DNA of 40,322 nucleotides from positions 1 to 40,322 of the forward strand of contig JAHYJP010000016.1 of assembly GCA_019429055.1 (NCBI GenBank), given 5' to 3'. This document shows, one piece after another, positions 8,356 to 17,467 of this stretch (position 1 is the first letter of the stretch; every line of letters begins with the position of its first letter). The stretch comes from Bacteroidales bacterium. Lineage in GTDB: Bacteria; Bacteroidota; Bacteroidia; Bacteroidales; UBA7960. The notes under the pieces were generated by a model, which was not told the origin of the DNA, did no database searches, and was given only the letters and a program-made list of their open reading frames with translations. The position numbers and the translations under genes are program-made.

Positions 8356-9065
8356 TCCCGGGAAAACTCTTTACTGACAAACTCTCTCAAAGCCTCCTGA
8401 GTTGCCGGAAGCATATCTTCTTTCATAGATTGAAAGGAGATCTCAGCTACATAACTATCATCAACAGGCATAAGACTTACTTTTATTTCTTCTCCCGCAA
8501 TGATCCATGGTAGCTCAAGAACTTTTCTTTTCAAGGATTTCTGAATATTTTGAGCTCCATGCTTCTGGTGTATTTCCAGTTTAATGGTCTGGCTTTTTCC
8601 CCGCCCGTGTGCTGCCATTTTGGTAATTTGTTTTCCTGCAAGCCGGCTGTAGGGGACAATAAGTTTCTCACCATCTCCTGCACGTATTTCCATTGTAATA
8701 TAACCAAGAGATAGGATTGAACCTGAAAAATTTTCGGTTTTGATAAACATGCCGGGCTCCAGTTCCTGGCCGGCACGTAAAACCGCACCTGCAAAAAAGT
8801 CGCGCAACACAAACCATCCAAACAAAAGGACAAAAGCGATAGCCATACTGCCCGACAATACACGATAAATTCCGGTATTACCGAAATGAACAGTAATGGC
8901 CCAGTAAATGAAAACAAACCACAGGATCACTTCCACCCAGGGAAATATTCGTAATACATACGAATGATATTGCTTATTGCGGGCGGCAAGATTAAGAAAA
9001 TAACGACCTCCTCTTAGCAATAAAACAAGAGCAATGGCTACAATTATGGTGATAATAATTTCCAT
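8352..9065 (-). CDS. Small MscS-family mechanosensitive channel-like protein
   Basis: A 237-residue inner-membrane protein with three predicted membrane segments (about 2-20, 42-60, 68-90). These are followed by an MscS-type beta domain: RDFFAGAVLRAGQELEPGMF, then the ENFSGSILSLGYITMEI segment and IVPYSRL. The soluble C-terminal alpha/beta domain runs to the end. Family members release osmolytes on hypo-osmotic shock. At this size it has the minimal MscS core, and the pore helix is only loosely like that of E. coli MscS, so gating is not certain. It lies 76 bp downstream of the large SLC12-ATPase gene on the same strand and may be read from the same transcript, which would pair two ion or osmolyte transport proteins. 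Confidence 0.8.
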   Translation of the reverse strand: MEIIITIIVAIALVLLLRGGRYFLNLAARNKQYHSYVLRIFPWVEVILWFVFIYWAITVHFGNTGIYRVLSGSMAIAFVLLFGWFVLRDFFAGAVLRAGQELEPGMFIKTENFSGSILSLGYITMEIRAGDGEKLIVPYSRLAGKQITKMAAHGRGKSQTIKLEIHQKHGAQNIQKSLKRKVLELPWIIAGEEIKVSLMPVDDSYVAEISFQSMKEDMLPATQEALREFVSKEFSRD

Positions 9066-9141
9066 ATTTCAGCAATTTTTATGAACACGAATCTTTTACC
9101 ATGGTGAATTTTCATACAAAACAAAACAAAAAAGATAAACT

Positions 9142-12100
9142 TCAAATAAGTTTCAGCTCCTTCATTTTCCAAACCAGTGGCTGGTGCAATGCAGGATTTA
9201 TGGAGTAAACTCCCGGAAATTTCTCAACAAGTATTCCTGATTGCCATAAGTTCATAATCCTGTTTGCGGTGATTTCTCTCTCACTTTGCAGTATCTCCTT
9301 CAGCCCGTCAACTGAAAGCCTCAAATGATATACAAACTGAACCAGATAAAAAATATGCTCCCTGGAAAGTTTATCAAGGAATTGCAAATCGGGCGAAGCG
9401 GGTTTATGAATATAGATGGTTTTTCCACTAACCTTTTTAATAGATGCCAGCCACAAGTTGATTGTAACACCGGGATTGCCCTGACTTATGTCGAAAAAGC
9501 GATTGAAAAGGCTGGCGTATTCCCAGGCACTCAACTCGGTTTCATGTTTTTTATTGAGGGTAAAACTCATTCCCCCTGCCCGGTGTCTGAGCATTATCAA
9601 TTCCTGCAACTCCCTGGCATCAAAACCTGTACAAACCACATGGCCTAAAGCCGTGGACTGCAATCCCGTAAGCTGGTTTAAAAGTTTAAGTGAATGAATA
9701 TTCAGATTGATAACAAATAACACTTTTTTATGGTGTGTCCTGATGAGGTTCATGAGTCTTTCTACCACAATAGTACCATTACTTTTTCTTTCCCACCATA
9801 ATTCAAGATCATTGATAATAAAAACGTTGGGTTCCTGCAGATCACTCAGTGAAGTATCAATATCCTGGTGATATGCAGACATGGTCTTTAATAAAGTATG
9901 TTCAAAGAGTTGAACATCAGCGGAACATTCACGCGGAGCTCTGATGTTGTGTATTTGTGCGGGTTGGAAAAATTTTCGTGAAACATATTTGCACAACCCG
10001 GTTTTGCCCGAATTTCTGTCACCGGTAACGATAAGGCATCCCGGTTGTCCGTTTTTAAATCTCCTGATGGCTGTTGATGCTTTGGTAACTTCTTCTTCCA
10101 TTCCCACCCAGAAATCATCGCCAATGCCTGACTGGCCGCTGAACAATTTGCTGTAATAAAAGGGCAGTTGCCTGAGAATCTGCTCTGATGGAGAGTATTC
10201 TTCAAGAAAGGCGTATACATCTTCATTGAAAAGCCCGGCTTGTAAAGCCGGTTTTTCCATTCGACCCATCCAGAGAATACTTTCGCTTTTGGAATAAATC
10301 AGTTTAACAAACTGCTGTTGCACACTAACGGAAAATATCTTTAACCATGCCGCATACCGGGTCCATGCCTGTTGGGTTTTCGATGATTTAAATTTTCTTT
10401 CGATAGTTCCTGATGTTTTGGCAATAATACTAGCCGAAAGCGGAGCAAAAGCATTTTTCAATCCTTTTCGGAAAGTTTCACGGTAGCCTGAAAAAATATT
10501 GCTGATTGCAATTTCCTGCTGATCAATTTTCTTTTTAAAATCTTCAGCCAGTCTTTTCTTTTCGTCCAGGCTTTGCGGATCTTCATCACTTTCATCAAAA
10601 AAGTTGAAATTTATCAACCTGATTACATCCTTTATCCCGGTTACAGATTTTGCCAGTGAGGCTGAAGCCTCAAGTCCCTGTTTCTTGGCAAAGTCAATGA
10701 GTTCAGATGCAAGGGAAAACTCGACGGTTTTTCTCAAACTCACAACTATTTCGTCTGTTTCACCAAAATCGCTTTCTTCAAGTTTCTCTGAAAGGTCTTC
10801 TCCCGCAATGGACATCTCAACCGGAATTTCTGCGAACAAAGCTGTAATTTCATTATACAGATCATTGTAATGTTCATCAAAGTCGACATTCAGGAATTTG
10901 GAAGGCTCAGGTTTTTTAGCTGAAACTCCGGATTTAGCAAATATTTCAAGCTGTTTTTTCAATTCATCAAGAGGCTGTAAAACAGAAGATCTCAGAGTTG
11001 TTTGAAAGTCAAAATTATATTTATTGATTTTTGCTTCTATCCTGTTTTTGAGTGAATTCAAATAAAAATCCAGGTAGATTTTATTGATCAGCAAATTGAT
11101 GTTGGTGTACCAGGTCTCCGGGTATGAAGAAATATAATCGAGTAATTCAGTATCTTTCTTATACGCTTTCGGGAATGGCTTGCTTAAAAAATTAGATCCG
11201 GGTCTTTCCAGAAGATCATTAAACATCTGCAGATCATCAACCAGGTCTCTCTCCAGTGTATTTCCGATACTGCGAAAGAAATTCCCTGTTTTTTCTTCCT
11301 GCAGAGTAATGGATGCATTAAACCTATCCCTTTCCATCTGGATGATGTTTTTTAGCTTTTCTTTATCTGCAGAATCACTTCTGCCTTTTTCGATCAACTC
11401 ATATAGGTCGGAAAGTATTTTCCTGATCTCCACAATATATTCATATGTGTGAAGTGAAAATTGATAATAAATATCCTTTTGGGTTATAAGACGTTTATGA
11501 AAAAGAAAATACTTTGCGGCACGTTCTACTTTTATTTTATAAACCGCCGGTTGACCTGATATGCGTGCAACTAAAAGTTTCCATATCTTGAACAGACCGG
11601 TAATAAAAGAATCAGCTTTCAGCAACCGGAACTCTTTCCAGTTATATTTTATTCGAATATGGGCAGGCATTTCCTGAAGATATTTATCCAGATCTTCAAA
11701 GTACCTGATCGTATTTGTGTGCAGGCTGTCTTTCTGAGATGCAAGTACGTCATTTTTGAAGCCCTTGATGCTTTTTTGTGCCCTGAAGGAAAAATCATTA
11801 AGTATCCGGAGAAATTCTGTTTTTTTATCATCCGGATTTTCAAGTCTGATAGCTCCATCAAGGTGTTCAGTGGTTTTTGATACTATACTTCGGAGCTCAT
11901 CCTGGTAAGTTAGTATTTTGGCAAAAGCCTGATCAAAGCCTTCCTTGTAAAATTTGGCTGTTATACGTTCGAGGTTGTTTGAAATATTAAAAACCTCGTT
12001 GGCAATGATTTCCCACTGGGCAAGCCGGATTTTTTCTGAAATGTTAAATCCCGGTTTATCAACATCTTCAGGCTCGGTTAATTTCTCGTCAACTTCCTTT

Positions 12101-14253
12101 TTAACAACCGCCAGTTCATCAAAGCCCGATGATGCCCGAATAATCATTGTGGTTTTAAGCCCTGTTATCAGTTTATTTATTTGCTCAAAAAAATCTTCGT
12201 CTTTATCACCCAGTTCCAACAAGGTAAGATCCGTATCGATGGATTCTGAGCGCATGATCTCCGACACGGGCAACTGCTCAACACTATTATTGATTACCTT
12301 CACATCTGCTTTAACGCGCTGGTTATCCAGCAGTTGGTTAATTAATTCATAATATCTGTCAGTAAGATTTGAATTTTGATTGACAACCATGATTCTAATA
12401 CGTGCATGTCGCCACTCATTGGCAGAGGTAATAAAACGCATCAGGGCCAATGCCAGACTGATATTCCTGCCCTTTCCGCTCCACCAGATGTCGATTTGCT
12501 TCATTTGGCCAAATCCTGACTCTTTATCATAATTGAGAAAAACCTGGTTATAGTCAAGTTTTTTGAAGGAATTTACAAGTTTCGCTAATGCTTCAGGATT
12601 TCTTGTGTTTTTGGGCCAACCCATTAAAATAGTGTTGGGTTCAAATCCGGAAAACCCATAAATTTTTGAAACGGATTCAATCCCTTCATAAATATCACGA
12701 CAAACATGCCGTCTGGTAAAAACACCCGTGCGATCATGGGCTTCTTCGGCTATGATTTGCTGGTTTTTGCTAAAAAGATTTTTTTCATCCCTGCTTTCAA
12801 TCAGTTCAAAGTTGGTGAATATCCCCAGCTTCCCTACAAGGGCTTTACCCATTTCTATAAGGTAAGGGCGTTGTTTTACTCCACCACTGAAAAGAATAAT
12901 ATTGGGCCGCCAGTTGCGTGGCTTGTGACTGCCTGTGGTAAGTTTTCCGAGACCGGTTTTTACCAGCGATGCCCATACACTGGTCCAGGTATCTCCTGTT
13001 TGTAAGGTTAGTTCCCGGCGTTTCAGAAAAAGAAAAACTCCGATCAGTACCAGCGAAGCGCCTATCATGGCAACAATGTCAAGTTGAATCATCACAACAA
13101 TACAAGCTACTGCTCCAATTATGCTTATTATACCGGGGATTTTAAAACTGGGACGAAAATCAGTTCCTGCCCAGCTTTCAACTGCATAGGTAATGTTGAG
13201 AAATCCGTAAGTGATGATAAAGAAAATGGTAACAATACGTGCTATGACATTAAGCTCACCGATAAGGATTCCCGAAAGGGCAATTACAAATGTAAAGATC
13301 AGCGCATTGCGGGGTTCATTTGAGGCACCGAAGCCTTTTCCCAAAACCGAAGGAGCAATACGGTCAATGGCTGTAGCCTGCAAAATGCGTGGTGCCCCTA
13401 AGATGCTTCCCAGTGCTGACGAAAGTGTGGCACCCATAATACCAACTACAACCAGTTGCGGCACCAGTGCTATCTGAAAAAGTACGTTGGGATCGTTGGC
13501 CAGCAAATCGCGCTCTACAGTATGGGATAAGAAGAATACAAGACCCAGGTATACGAGCAATCCAACCAAAACCGCGCCGATGGTACCGTATGGGATATTC
13601 TTTCGAGGATCCTTCAAATCACCCGACATGGAAACACCCGCCTCAAAACCTGTTACAGCAGGAAAAAAGATGGCAAACAATGCAATCCATGGGAGTGCCC
13701 CATCCATTGGTGCTATTAACGGACGATTGGGGTCAAACTCATGGCTTCCAAGGAATACGGATATCAAAGACAGAATAAGTGCTGCCAGGATAATGTACTG
13801 GGTTTTAATGGCAAGTGATGTACTGATAAAAGTAAGAATGGTAAGCAAAACCAATGCAATGGTGCCGGCAATTCTTACATTATTTATGGTGGCTTCGAAA
13901 CCGAAATAATTCAGTGTTACTTCTGCAAAACCAATCAAATAAAGGCTCACACTAAATGAAAGACCTGCGAAAAGTGCAAGGCCCAATGTACCCCCGATCG
14001 GCAAACCCAGGCTACGGGATATCATGTAATAGGTACCCCCGGTTTCCACTTTTTTATCTGTAGCTATTGATGCTACACTTAAACTGGTAGTAAATGAAAT
14101 TATATGCGCTACGAGTATTATGCCAATGGTTGCCCATAGTCCGGCCTGCCCTACAATCCAGGGCAAACGCAGATACATAATAACACCTAATATGGTTAGA
14201 ATAGAGGGGGTAAATACACCGCTGAACGCACCAAACTTCTTAGCTTTTGCCAT
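9142..14253 (-). CDS. SLC12-like cation-chloride cotransporter fused to a C-terminal P-loop ATPase
   Basis: A 1703-residue fusion. Residues 1 to about 415 form a 12-helix APC-superfamily transporter resembling Na-K-Cl cotransporters: GVFTPSILTILGVIMYLRLP, RLPWIVGQAG, and a SALGSILGAPRILQA segment. Residues about 440-700 match the cytosolic SLC12 C-terminal domain (RPYLIEMGKAL, IDIWWSGKGRNISLALALM, WRHARIRIMVVNQ). Residues about 700-1380 are helical and not recognised. A P-loop ATPase follows, with Walker A GDRNSGKT near 1410-1418 and Walker B VFIINDLELWW near 1475-1485. The last 100 residues (SREHIFYLVQFVYHL ... GILVEKFPGVYSINP) look like a winged helix. Ordinary SLC12 homologues of bacteria end after the second domain. 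The ATPase may gate or sense rather than power transport. A Bacteroidota-type promoter and a dyad precede the gene. Confidence 0.85.
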   Translation of the reverse strand: MAKAKKFGAFSGVFTPSILTILGVIMYLRLPWIVGQAGLWATIGIILVAHIISFTTSLSVASIATDKKVETGGTYYMISRSLGLPIGGTLGLALFAGLSFSVSLYLIGFAEVTLNYFGFEATINNVRIAGTIALVLLTILTFISTSLAIKTQYIILAALILSLISVFLGSHEFDPNRPLIAPMDGALPWIALFAIFFPAVTGFEAGVSMSGDLKDPRKNIPYGTIGAVLVGLLVYLGLVFFLSHTVERDLLANDPNVLFQIALVPQLVVVGIMGATLSSALGSILGAPRILQATAIDRIAPSVLGKGFGASNEPRNALIFTFVIALSGILIGELNVIARIVTIFFIITYGFLNITYAVESWAGTDFRPSFKIPGIISIIGAVACIVVMIQLDIVAMIGASLVLIGVFLFLKRRELTLQTGDTWTSVWASLVKTGLGKLTTGSHKPRNWRPNIILFSGGVKQRPYLIEMGKALVGKLGIFTNFELIESRDEKNLFSKNQQIIAEEAHDRTGVFTRRHVCRDIYEGIESVSKIYGFSGFEPNTILMGWPKNTRNPEALAKLVNSFKKLDYNQVFLNYDKESGFGQMKQIDIWWSGKGRNISLALALMRFITSANEWRHARIRIMVVNQNSNLTDRYYELINQLLDNQRVKADVKVINNSVEQLPVSEIMRSESIDTDLTLLELGDKDEDFFEQINKLITGLKTTMIIRASSGFDELAVVKKEVDEKLTEPEDVDKPGFNISEKIRLAQWEIIANEVFNISNNLERITAKFYKEGFDQAFAKILTYQDELRSIVSKTTEHLDGAIRLENPDDKKTEFLRILNDFSFRAQKSIKGFKNDVLASQKDSLHTNTIRYFEDLDKYLQEMPAHIRIKYNWKEFRLLKADSFITGLFKIWKLLVARISGQPAVYKIKVERAAKYFLFHKRLITQKDIYYQFSLHTYEYIVEIRKILSDLYELIEKGRSDSADKEKLKNIIQMERDRFNASITLQEEKTGNFFRSIGNTLERDLVDDLQMFNDLLERPGSNFLSKPFPKAYKKDTELLDYISSYPETWYTNINLLINKIYLDFYLNSLKNRIEAKINKYNFDFQTTLRSSVLQPLDELKKQLEIFAKSGVSAKKPEPSKFLNVDFDEHYNDLYNEITALFAEIPVEMSIAGEDLSEKLEESDFGETDEIVVSLRKTVEFSLASELIDFAKKQGLEASASLAKSVTGIKDVIRLINFNFFDESDEDPQSLDEKKRLAEDFKKKIDQQEIAISNIFSGYRETFRKGLKNAFAPLSASIIAKTSGTIERKFKSSKTQQAWTRYAAWLKIFSVSVQQQFVKLIYSKSESILWMGRMEKPALQAGLFNEDVYAFLEEYSPSEQILRQLPFYYSKLFSGQSGIGDDFWVGMEEEVTKASTAIRRFKNGQPGCLIVTGDRNSGKTGLCKYVSRKFFQPAQIHNIRAPRECSADVQLFEHTLLKTMSAYHQDIDTSLSDLQEPNVFIINDLELWWERKSNGTIVVERLMNLIRTHHKKVLFVINLNIHSLKLLNQLTGLQSTALGHVVCTGFDARELQELIMLRHRAGGMSFTLNKKHETELSAWEYASLFNRFFDISQGNPGVTINLWLASIKKVSGKTIYIHKPASPDLQFLDKLSREHIFYLVQFVYHLRLSVDGLKEILQSEREITANRIMNLWQSGILVEKFPGVYSINPALHQPLVWKMKELKLI

Positions 14254-14264
14254 GTGGAAGATGT

Positions 14265-14309
14265 TTTGGGTTTACCCAAAGTTAGAATAATTTGGTAAAA
14301 TACCGACAA
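14265..14309 (-). promoter_or_regulatory. Promoter with overlapping TTTGGGT-TT-ACCCAAA dyad for the SLC12-ATPase gene
   Basis: On the minus strand a -7 element TAACTTTG (14284-14277, matching TAnnTTTG) lies 22 nt after a TTG (14309-14307), which places transcription start 15-20 nt before the ATG at 14253. A perfect dyad, TTTGGGT (14265-14271) and ACCCAAA (14274-14280), overlaps the -7 element and the expected start. That is where a repressor would bind. The spacing is 1-3 nt longer than the usual 19-21. Confidence 0.45.
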
Positions 14310-14351
14310 ACTACCACATGTACATTTTTTTCAGGCGGGTTAAGGATTTTA

Positions 14352-14627
14352 TCAGTATTCTGTGCTTTCTTCTATCTTCCGCTGCCTGAAAATCAAAGGT
14401 ATTTGCTTGCCGGTGGGAGCTCCTATTTCCATCAATTGCCAGTTTTTATCGTAATTGGCAATTTTTCGCCTGAGTACAGATACCCTGTCATCGGCCGGGT
14501 CGCATCCTTCCCACTCAACTATTTCAACCTTATACTTGAGTGTGCGTTTGCGACCGTTGATTCGCACATCGATTTCAACATTCTGCTGTGCATCAATTTC
14601 TGGAATTAAAATGACAATTTCTCTCAT
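14352..14627 (-). CDS. Conserved-looking small protein of unknown function
   Basis: A 91-residue soluble protein with no signal peptide or membrane segment. Its composition is that of a real protein: alternating hydrophobic and charged strands in the first half (REIVILIPEID, VEIDVRING), then WEGCDPADDRVSVLRRKI and a basic tail. I do not recognise a domain. The beta-rich first half ending in RTLKYKVEIVEWEG could be a small barrel or ubiquitin-like fold, but this is a guess. It is on the same strand as the SLC12-ATPase gene, 98 bp upstream of it. The ATPase gene has its own predicted promoter in that gap, so the two are not necessarily one operon. Confidence 0.6.
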   Translation of the reverse strand: MREIVILIPEIDAQQNVEIDVRINGRKRTLKYKVEIVEWEGCDPADDRVSVLRRKIANYDKNWQLMEIGAPTGKQIPLIFRQRKIEESTEY

Positions 14628-14967
14628 GACAGGACATTAAAAGTGAATTTAACTTCTATTACCTAAAAACAATTGTTCCAATGGAAACAAGGCCATAAGT
14701 TGGGTTTTGAAACTTTTTCCTTACTTTTTAAAAACCAGGGCAAGGAAAAAGCTGATCAAAAGGACCAATAAAAAAATAACACTTGTAAGGAATTGCATTA
14801 TTGCCGTTTTTGATTAAATACCGGAGTAATTAACCAAACATCATGCAAAGAACATCAATGAGCTGTCTATAAGTACTTTGCAGAAATTACTTGCCACTCA
14901 TGAAAGAGAAGAATGGTTAATTTCGTACAGTTATGTGCGAAATCGGACAAACGTTTACTTCCTTAAT
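14628..14967. other. 340-bp gap between the small protein gene and the FtsX permease gene
   Basis: This A/T-rich stretch holds the candidate 25-residue membrane peptide at 14721-14798 on the minus strand. I see no convincing terminator, tRNA or TAnnTTTG promoter in the rest. Confidence 0.5.
14721..14798 (-). CDS. Candidate 25-residue single-span membrane peptide
   Basis: An ATG at 14798 opens 25 codons ending in TAA. The peptide is a polar cap (MQFLTS), about 17 hydrophobic residues (VIFLLVLLISFFLALVF) and a KK end: a textbook one-helix membrane micropeptide with an N-out, C-in charge bias. Similar tiny proteins serve as subunits of transporters or oxidases, such as KdpF or CcoS, but no such complex lies next to it. 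The first half of the helix is read from T-rich DNA, so chance is possible. Confidence 0.4.
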   Translation of the reverse strand: MQFLTSVIFLLVLLISFFLALVFKK

Positions 14968-17442
14968 TCATTCGCACTTCAGGGCCTTTGACGGGTTGAT
15001 ATACATGGTGCGAAGTGCATGGATACCAATGGCCAGCCAAACTGTTATCGTAACCATAATAATGGCAATCAGAAAAGGTAAAAAACTGATTTTTACTGCG
15101 TATTCAAATCCGGCAAGCCATTGCCCGAGCAGTTTGTAACTTATAGCAACTCCTGATATGCAGGCGATTATGAGCAAAATTAAATAATCATTGAAAAAGG
15201 TTGAAAAAATATCCAGCCAACCTGCACCCATAACTTTCCGGATGCCAATTTCAACCGTTCGTTGCTCCATATTATAGGCAGTAATACCAAACACCCCAAG
15301 GAATGAAATCAGAACGCATAACCAGGCAAAGTATCCGAAGAAACGGCTCAGATTGCTTTGTTTTATAAAGAAATCTTCAATAATATCTTCAAGAAAATAG
15401 AATTCTGCAGGGTAATAAGGGTCAAACTGATCCCAAACCGAGTGAATAATATTCAGCTGTTCTGCTCTGTCACTTTTGTAAAATCTGACAATATAGTAAT
15501 TGGGAAGAGATCGCATGCCCATAACAATCAGCGGTTCAACCGGCTCGTGTAAAGCTGCGTAATGAAAATCATCCATTACACCGGCAATAGGTCTGTTGGC
15601 ACGCAAACGACCTTCAAGGAACTGGAAGTGTGTGGTTATAATTTTTCCGATGGGGTCATCATAACCCATCGAATCCACAAAAGCGCGGTTTACAAAAACT
15701 CCATTGGTTTTATCAAGAATTTCAGGATTGATTTTTTTATCACCGGCAAATATTTTTACACCCATAAGTTCAAGATACTTTCCTGTGGTCTGAATGGTGT
15801 TGAAAGATCTTACGGTTTGCTGATTGTCCTTTTCAAATAACGCAGTATGTTTAATGGGAAGACTACTGAAAATGTAGTTGCTTGATGCAGTTTTTTCGAT
15901 TTTGGGGTTTTCAAGGAAAAGACTGTCAAGAAGATTTAAATTCGACCTGATATCATTATCATGTATCTCCAGCACGGCAATGTTTTGATATTCGTAACCC
16001 GGATCCATCCGCTGCATATAATTCATTTGCTGATAGGCAACAAACGATGCCGAAATCATAAAGGCCGAAATCGTGAACTGAATTGTAACCAAAACCTTTT
16101 TCAATAATATTGATTTTCTACCGGCACGCATCCGCTGCATAAGCAAATTGATTGTGGAAATTTGAGCAAAATAAACCGCCGGAAATAATCCTGCCAGAAA
16201 TGATGTTAAAAAGAAAACAGAAAAGATAATAACCCCAATCATATAATCATCTGCAATCCTGAGTTTTAAATCCAATCCCAGAAAATCATTGATAAAAGGA
16301 ATGATCAACTCAACCATAAACAGAGCTATGAACAAACTTACCAGCGCAGTTACAAATGATTCCACAAAAAAACCTGCAAATAACTGCCTGCTTCCACTTC
16401 CAAGAACCTTTATTATTGCCATTTCCTTTTTCCTTTTGTTAAAATGGCTGATAAGAATATTGGTATAATTGATGGCGGCAACCAAAAGCAGGAATATAGC
16501 TATAACAAAAAATACCCTCACAAGCTGGCGGTTCATTGTCTGTATATGAGCCTTTTCCTTGCTTCGGTCATAGAGCATATCTTCGTCGATATGTATGGAT
16601 GTAAGCTGCTGAAAAACAGGCTTCAAATCAATCTGATGCTTCTCGATAAGTTCAGTAATATGTTTCTCATGAAAGTCAGGCCAGTGATTCTCCAGAAAAT
16701 CATCGGGATCAAAGTCTTCATTGGTCATTATATACGACCACACGATCAAACTACCGAGAGTATTTTCAAAATGCGACCAGTGCACACCCCTGCCAAATGC
16801 CTGTTCGAACATCTGATCCAGTTCATAGAGTGTGGAAACAGAAATCAATGCATTAAAATGAAAATGGGTATTAAGGGGTGAATCTTCAACCACGGCTGTT
16901 ACGGTAAAAAAGCCGGTATTTTTCACCCAAAGTTTTTTTCCGACAGCATTTGAATTTCCGAAGATTTCATTTGCCATACTACGGGTAAGTACAATTGAAA
17001 ATGGAGCTGCAAGAACATTCCGGGGATTTCCTTCCAGAAAATCATACGTAAAGAAATCAAAAAACGTGGAATCAACGGCAAAGACATCTGAATCATAAAA
17101 AAACCGGTCGTTATACCTGTAAACTATATCTCTGAGAAAATAATGGACATGAAAAACCCTGACATAAGATTGAAGTTCTGAAAACTCATTGACCATCAGC
17201 GGAGCCAAACCTGCACTGCTCACTGCAAAGTTTTGTTGCTGATCAAAAATCTGCATTTCTATACCCAGCCTGTAAATATCATTCTTGTGGGTATGCCAGT
17301 TATCGTATGTGGTCTCAAAGCGCAGAAACAGCAAGATCAGCACCGCACTGGCCATGCCCAGGGCCAATCCTGTTATATTGATAACAGTATAAAGTTTTTC
17401 CCTGGCAAGCCTGCGCAGACTGATTCTTGCAAAATAATTCAA
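14968..17442 (-). CDS. FtsX/MacB-type ABC transporter permease
   Basis: An 824-residue inner-membrane permease of the large family common in Bacteroidota. The first helix is at about 18-40 (INITGLALGMASAVLILLFL). A periplasmic MacB-like domain spans about 45-275, FtsX domains lie at about 285-410 and 690-815, and there is a second periplasmic segment between them. TVEIGIRKVMGAG near the end is the typical FtsX coupling segment. No in-frame ATG exists between the upstream stop and residue 30, so the start must be the TTG at 17442. No ATP-binding subunit is adjacent; these permeases often borrow one encoded elsewhere. It lies 25 bp downstream of the small lipoprotein gene, so the two form a unit. 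Substrate is unknown; lipoprotein release or peptide export are the usual roles. Confidence 0.85.
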   Translation of the reverse strand: MNYFARISLRRLAREKLYTVINITGLALGMASAVLILLFLRFETTYDNWHTHKNDIYRLGIEMQIFDQQQNFAVSSAGLAPLMVNEFSELQSYVRVFHVHYFLRDIVYRYNDRFFYDSDVFAVDSTFFDFFTYDFLEGNPRNVLAAPFSIVLTRSMANEIFGNSNAVGKKLWVKNTGFFTVTAVVEDSPLNTHFHFNALISVSTLYELDQMFEQAFGRGVHWSHFENTLGSLIVWSYIMTNEDFDPDDFLENHWPDFHEKHITELIEKHQIDLKPVFQQLTSIHIDEDMLYDRSKEKAHIQTMNRQLVRVFFVIAIFLLLVAAINYTNILISHFNKRKKEMAIIKVLGSGSRQLFAGFFVESFVTALVSLFIALFMVELIIPFINDFLGLDLKLRIADDYMIGVIIFSVFFLTSFLAGLFPAVYFAQISTINLLMQRMRAGRKSILLKKVLVTIQFTISAFMISASFVAYQQMNYMQRMDPGYEYQNIAVLEIHDNDIRSNLNLLDSLFLENPKIEKTASSNYIFSSLPIKHTALFEKDNQQTVRSFNTIQTTGKYLELMGVKIFAGDKKINPEILDKTNGVFVNRAFVDSMGYDDPIGKIITTHFQFLEGRLRANRPIAGVMDDFHYAALHEPVEPLIVMGMRSLPNYYIVRFYKSDRAEQLNIIHSVWDQFDPYYPAEFYFLEDIIEDFFIKQSNLSRFFGYFAWLCVLISFLGVFGITAYNMEQRTVEIGIRKVMGAGWLDIFSTFFNDYLILLIIACISGVAISYKLLGQWLAGFEYAVKISFLPFLIAIIMVTITVWLAIGIHALRTMYINPSKALKCE

Positions 17443-17467
17443 TTTGATTTTGTGTTAGGTTTCTCTA

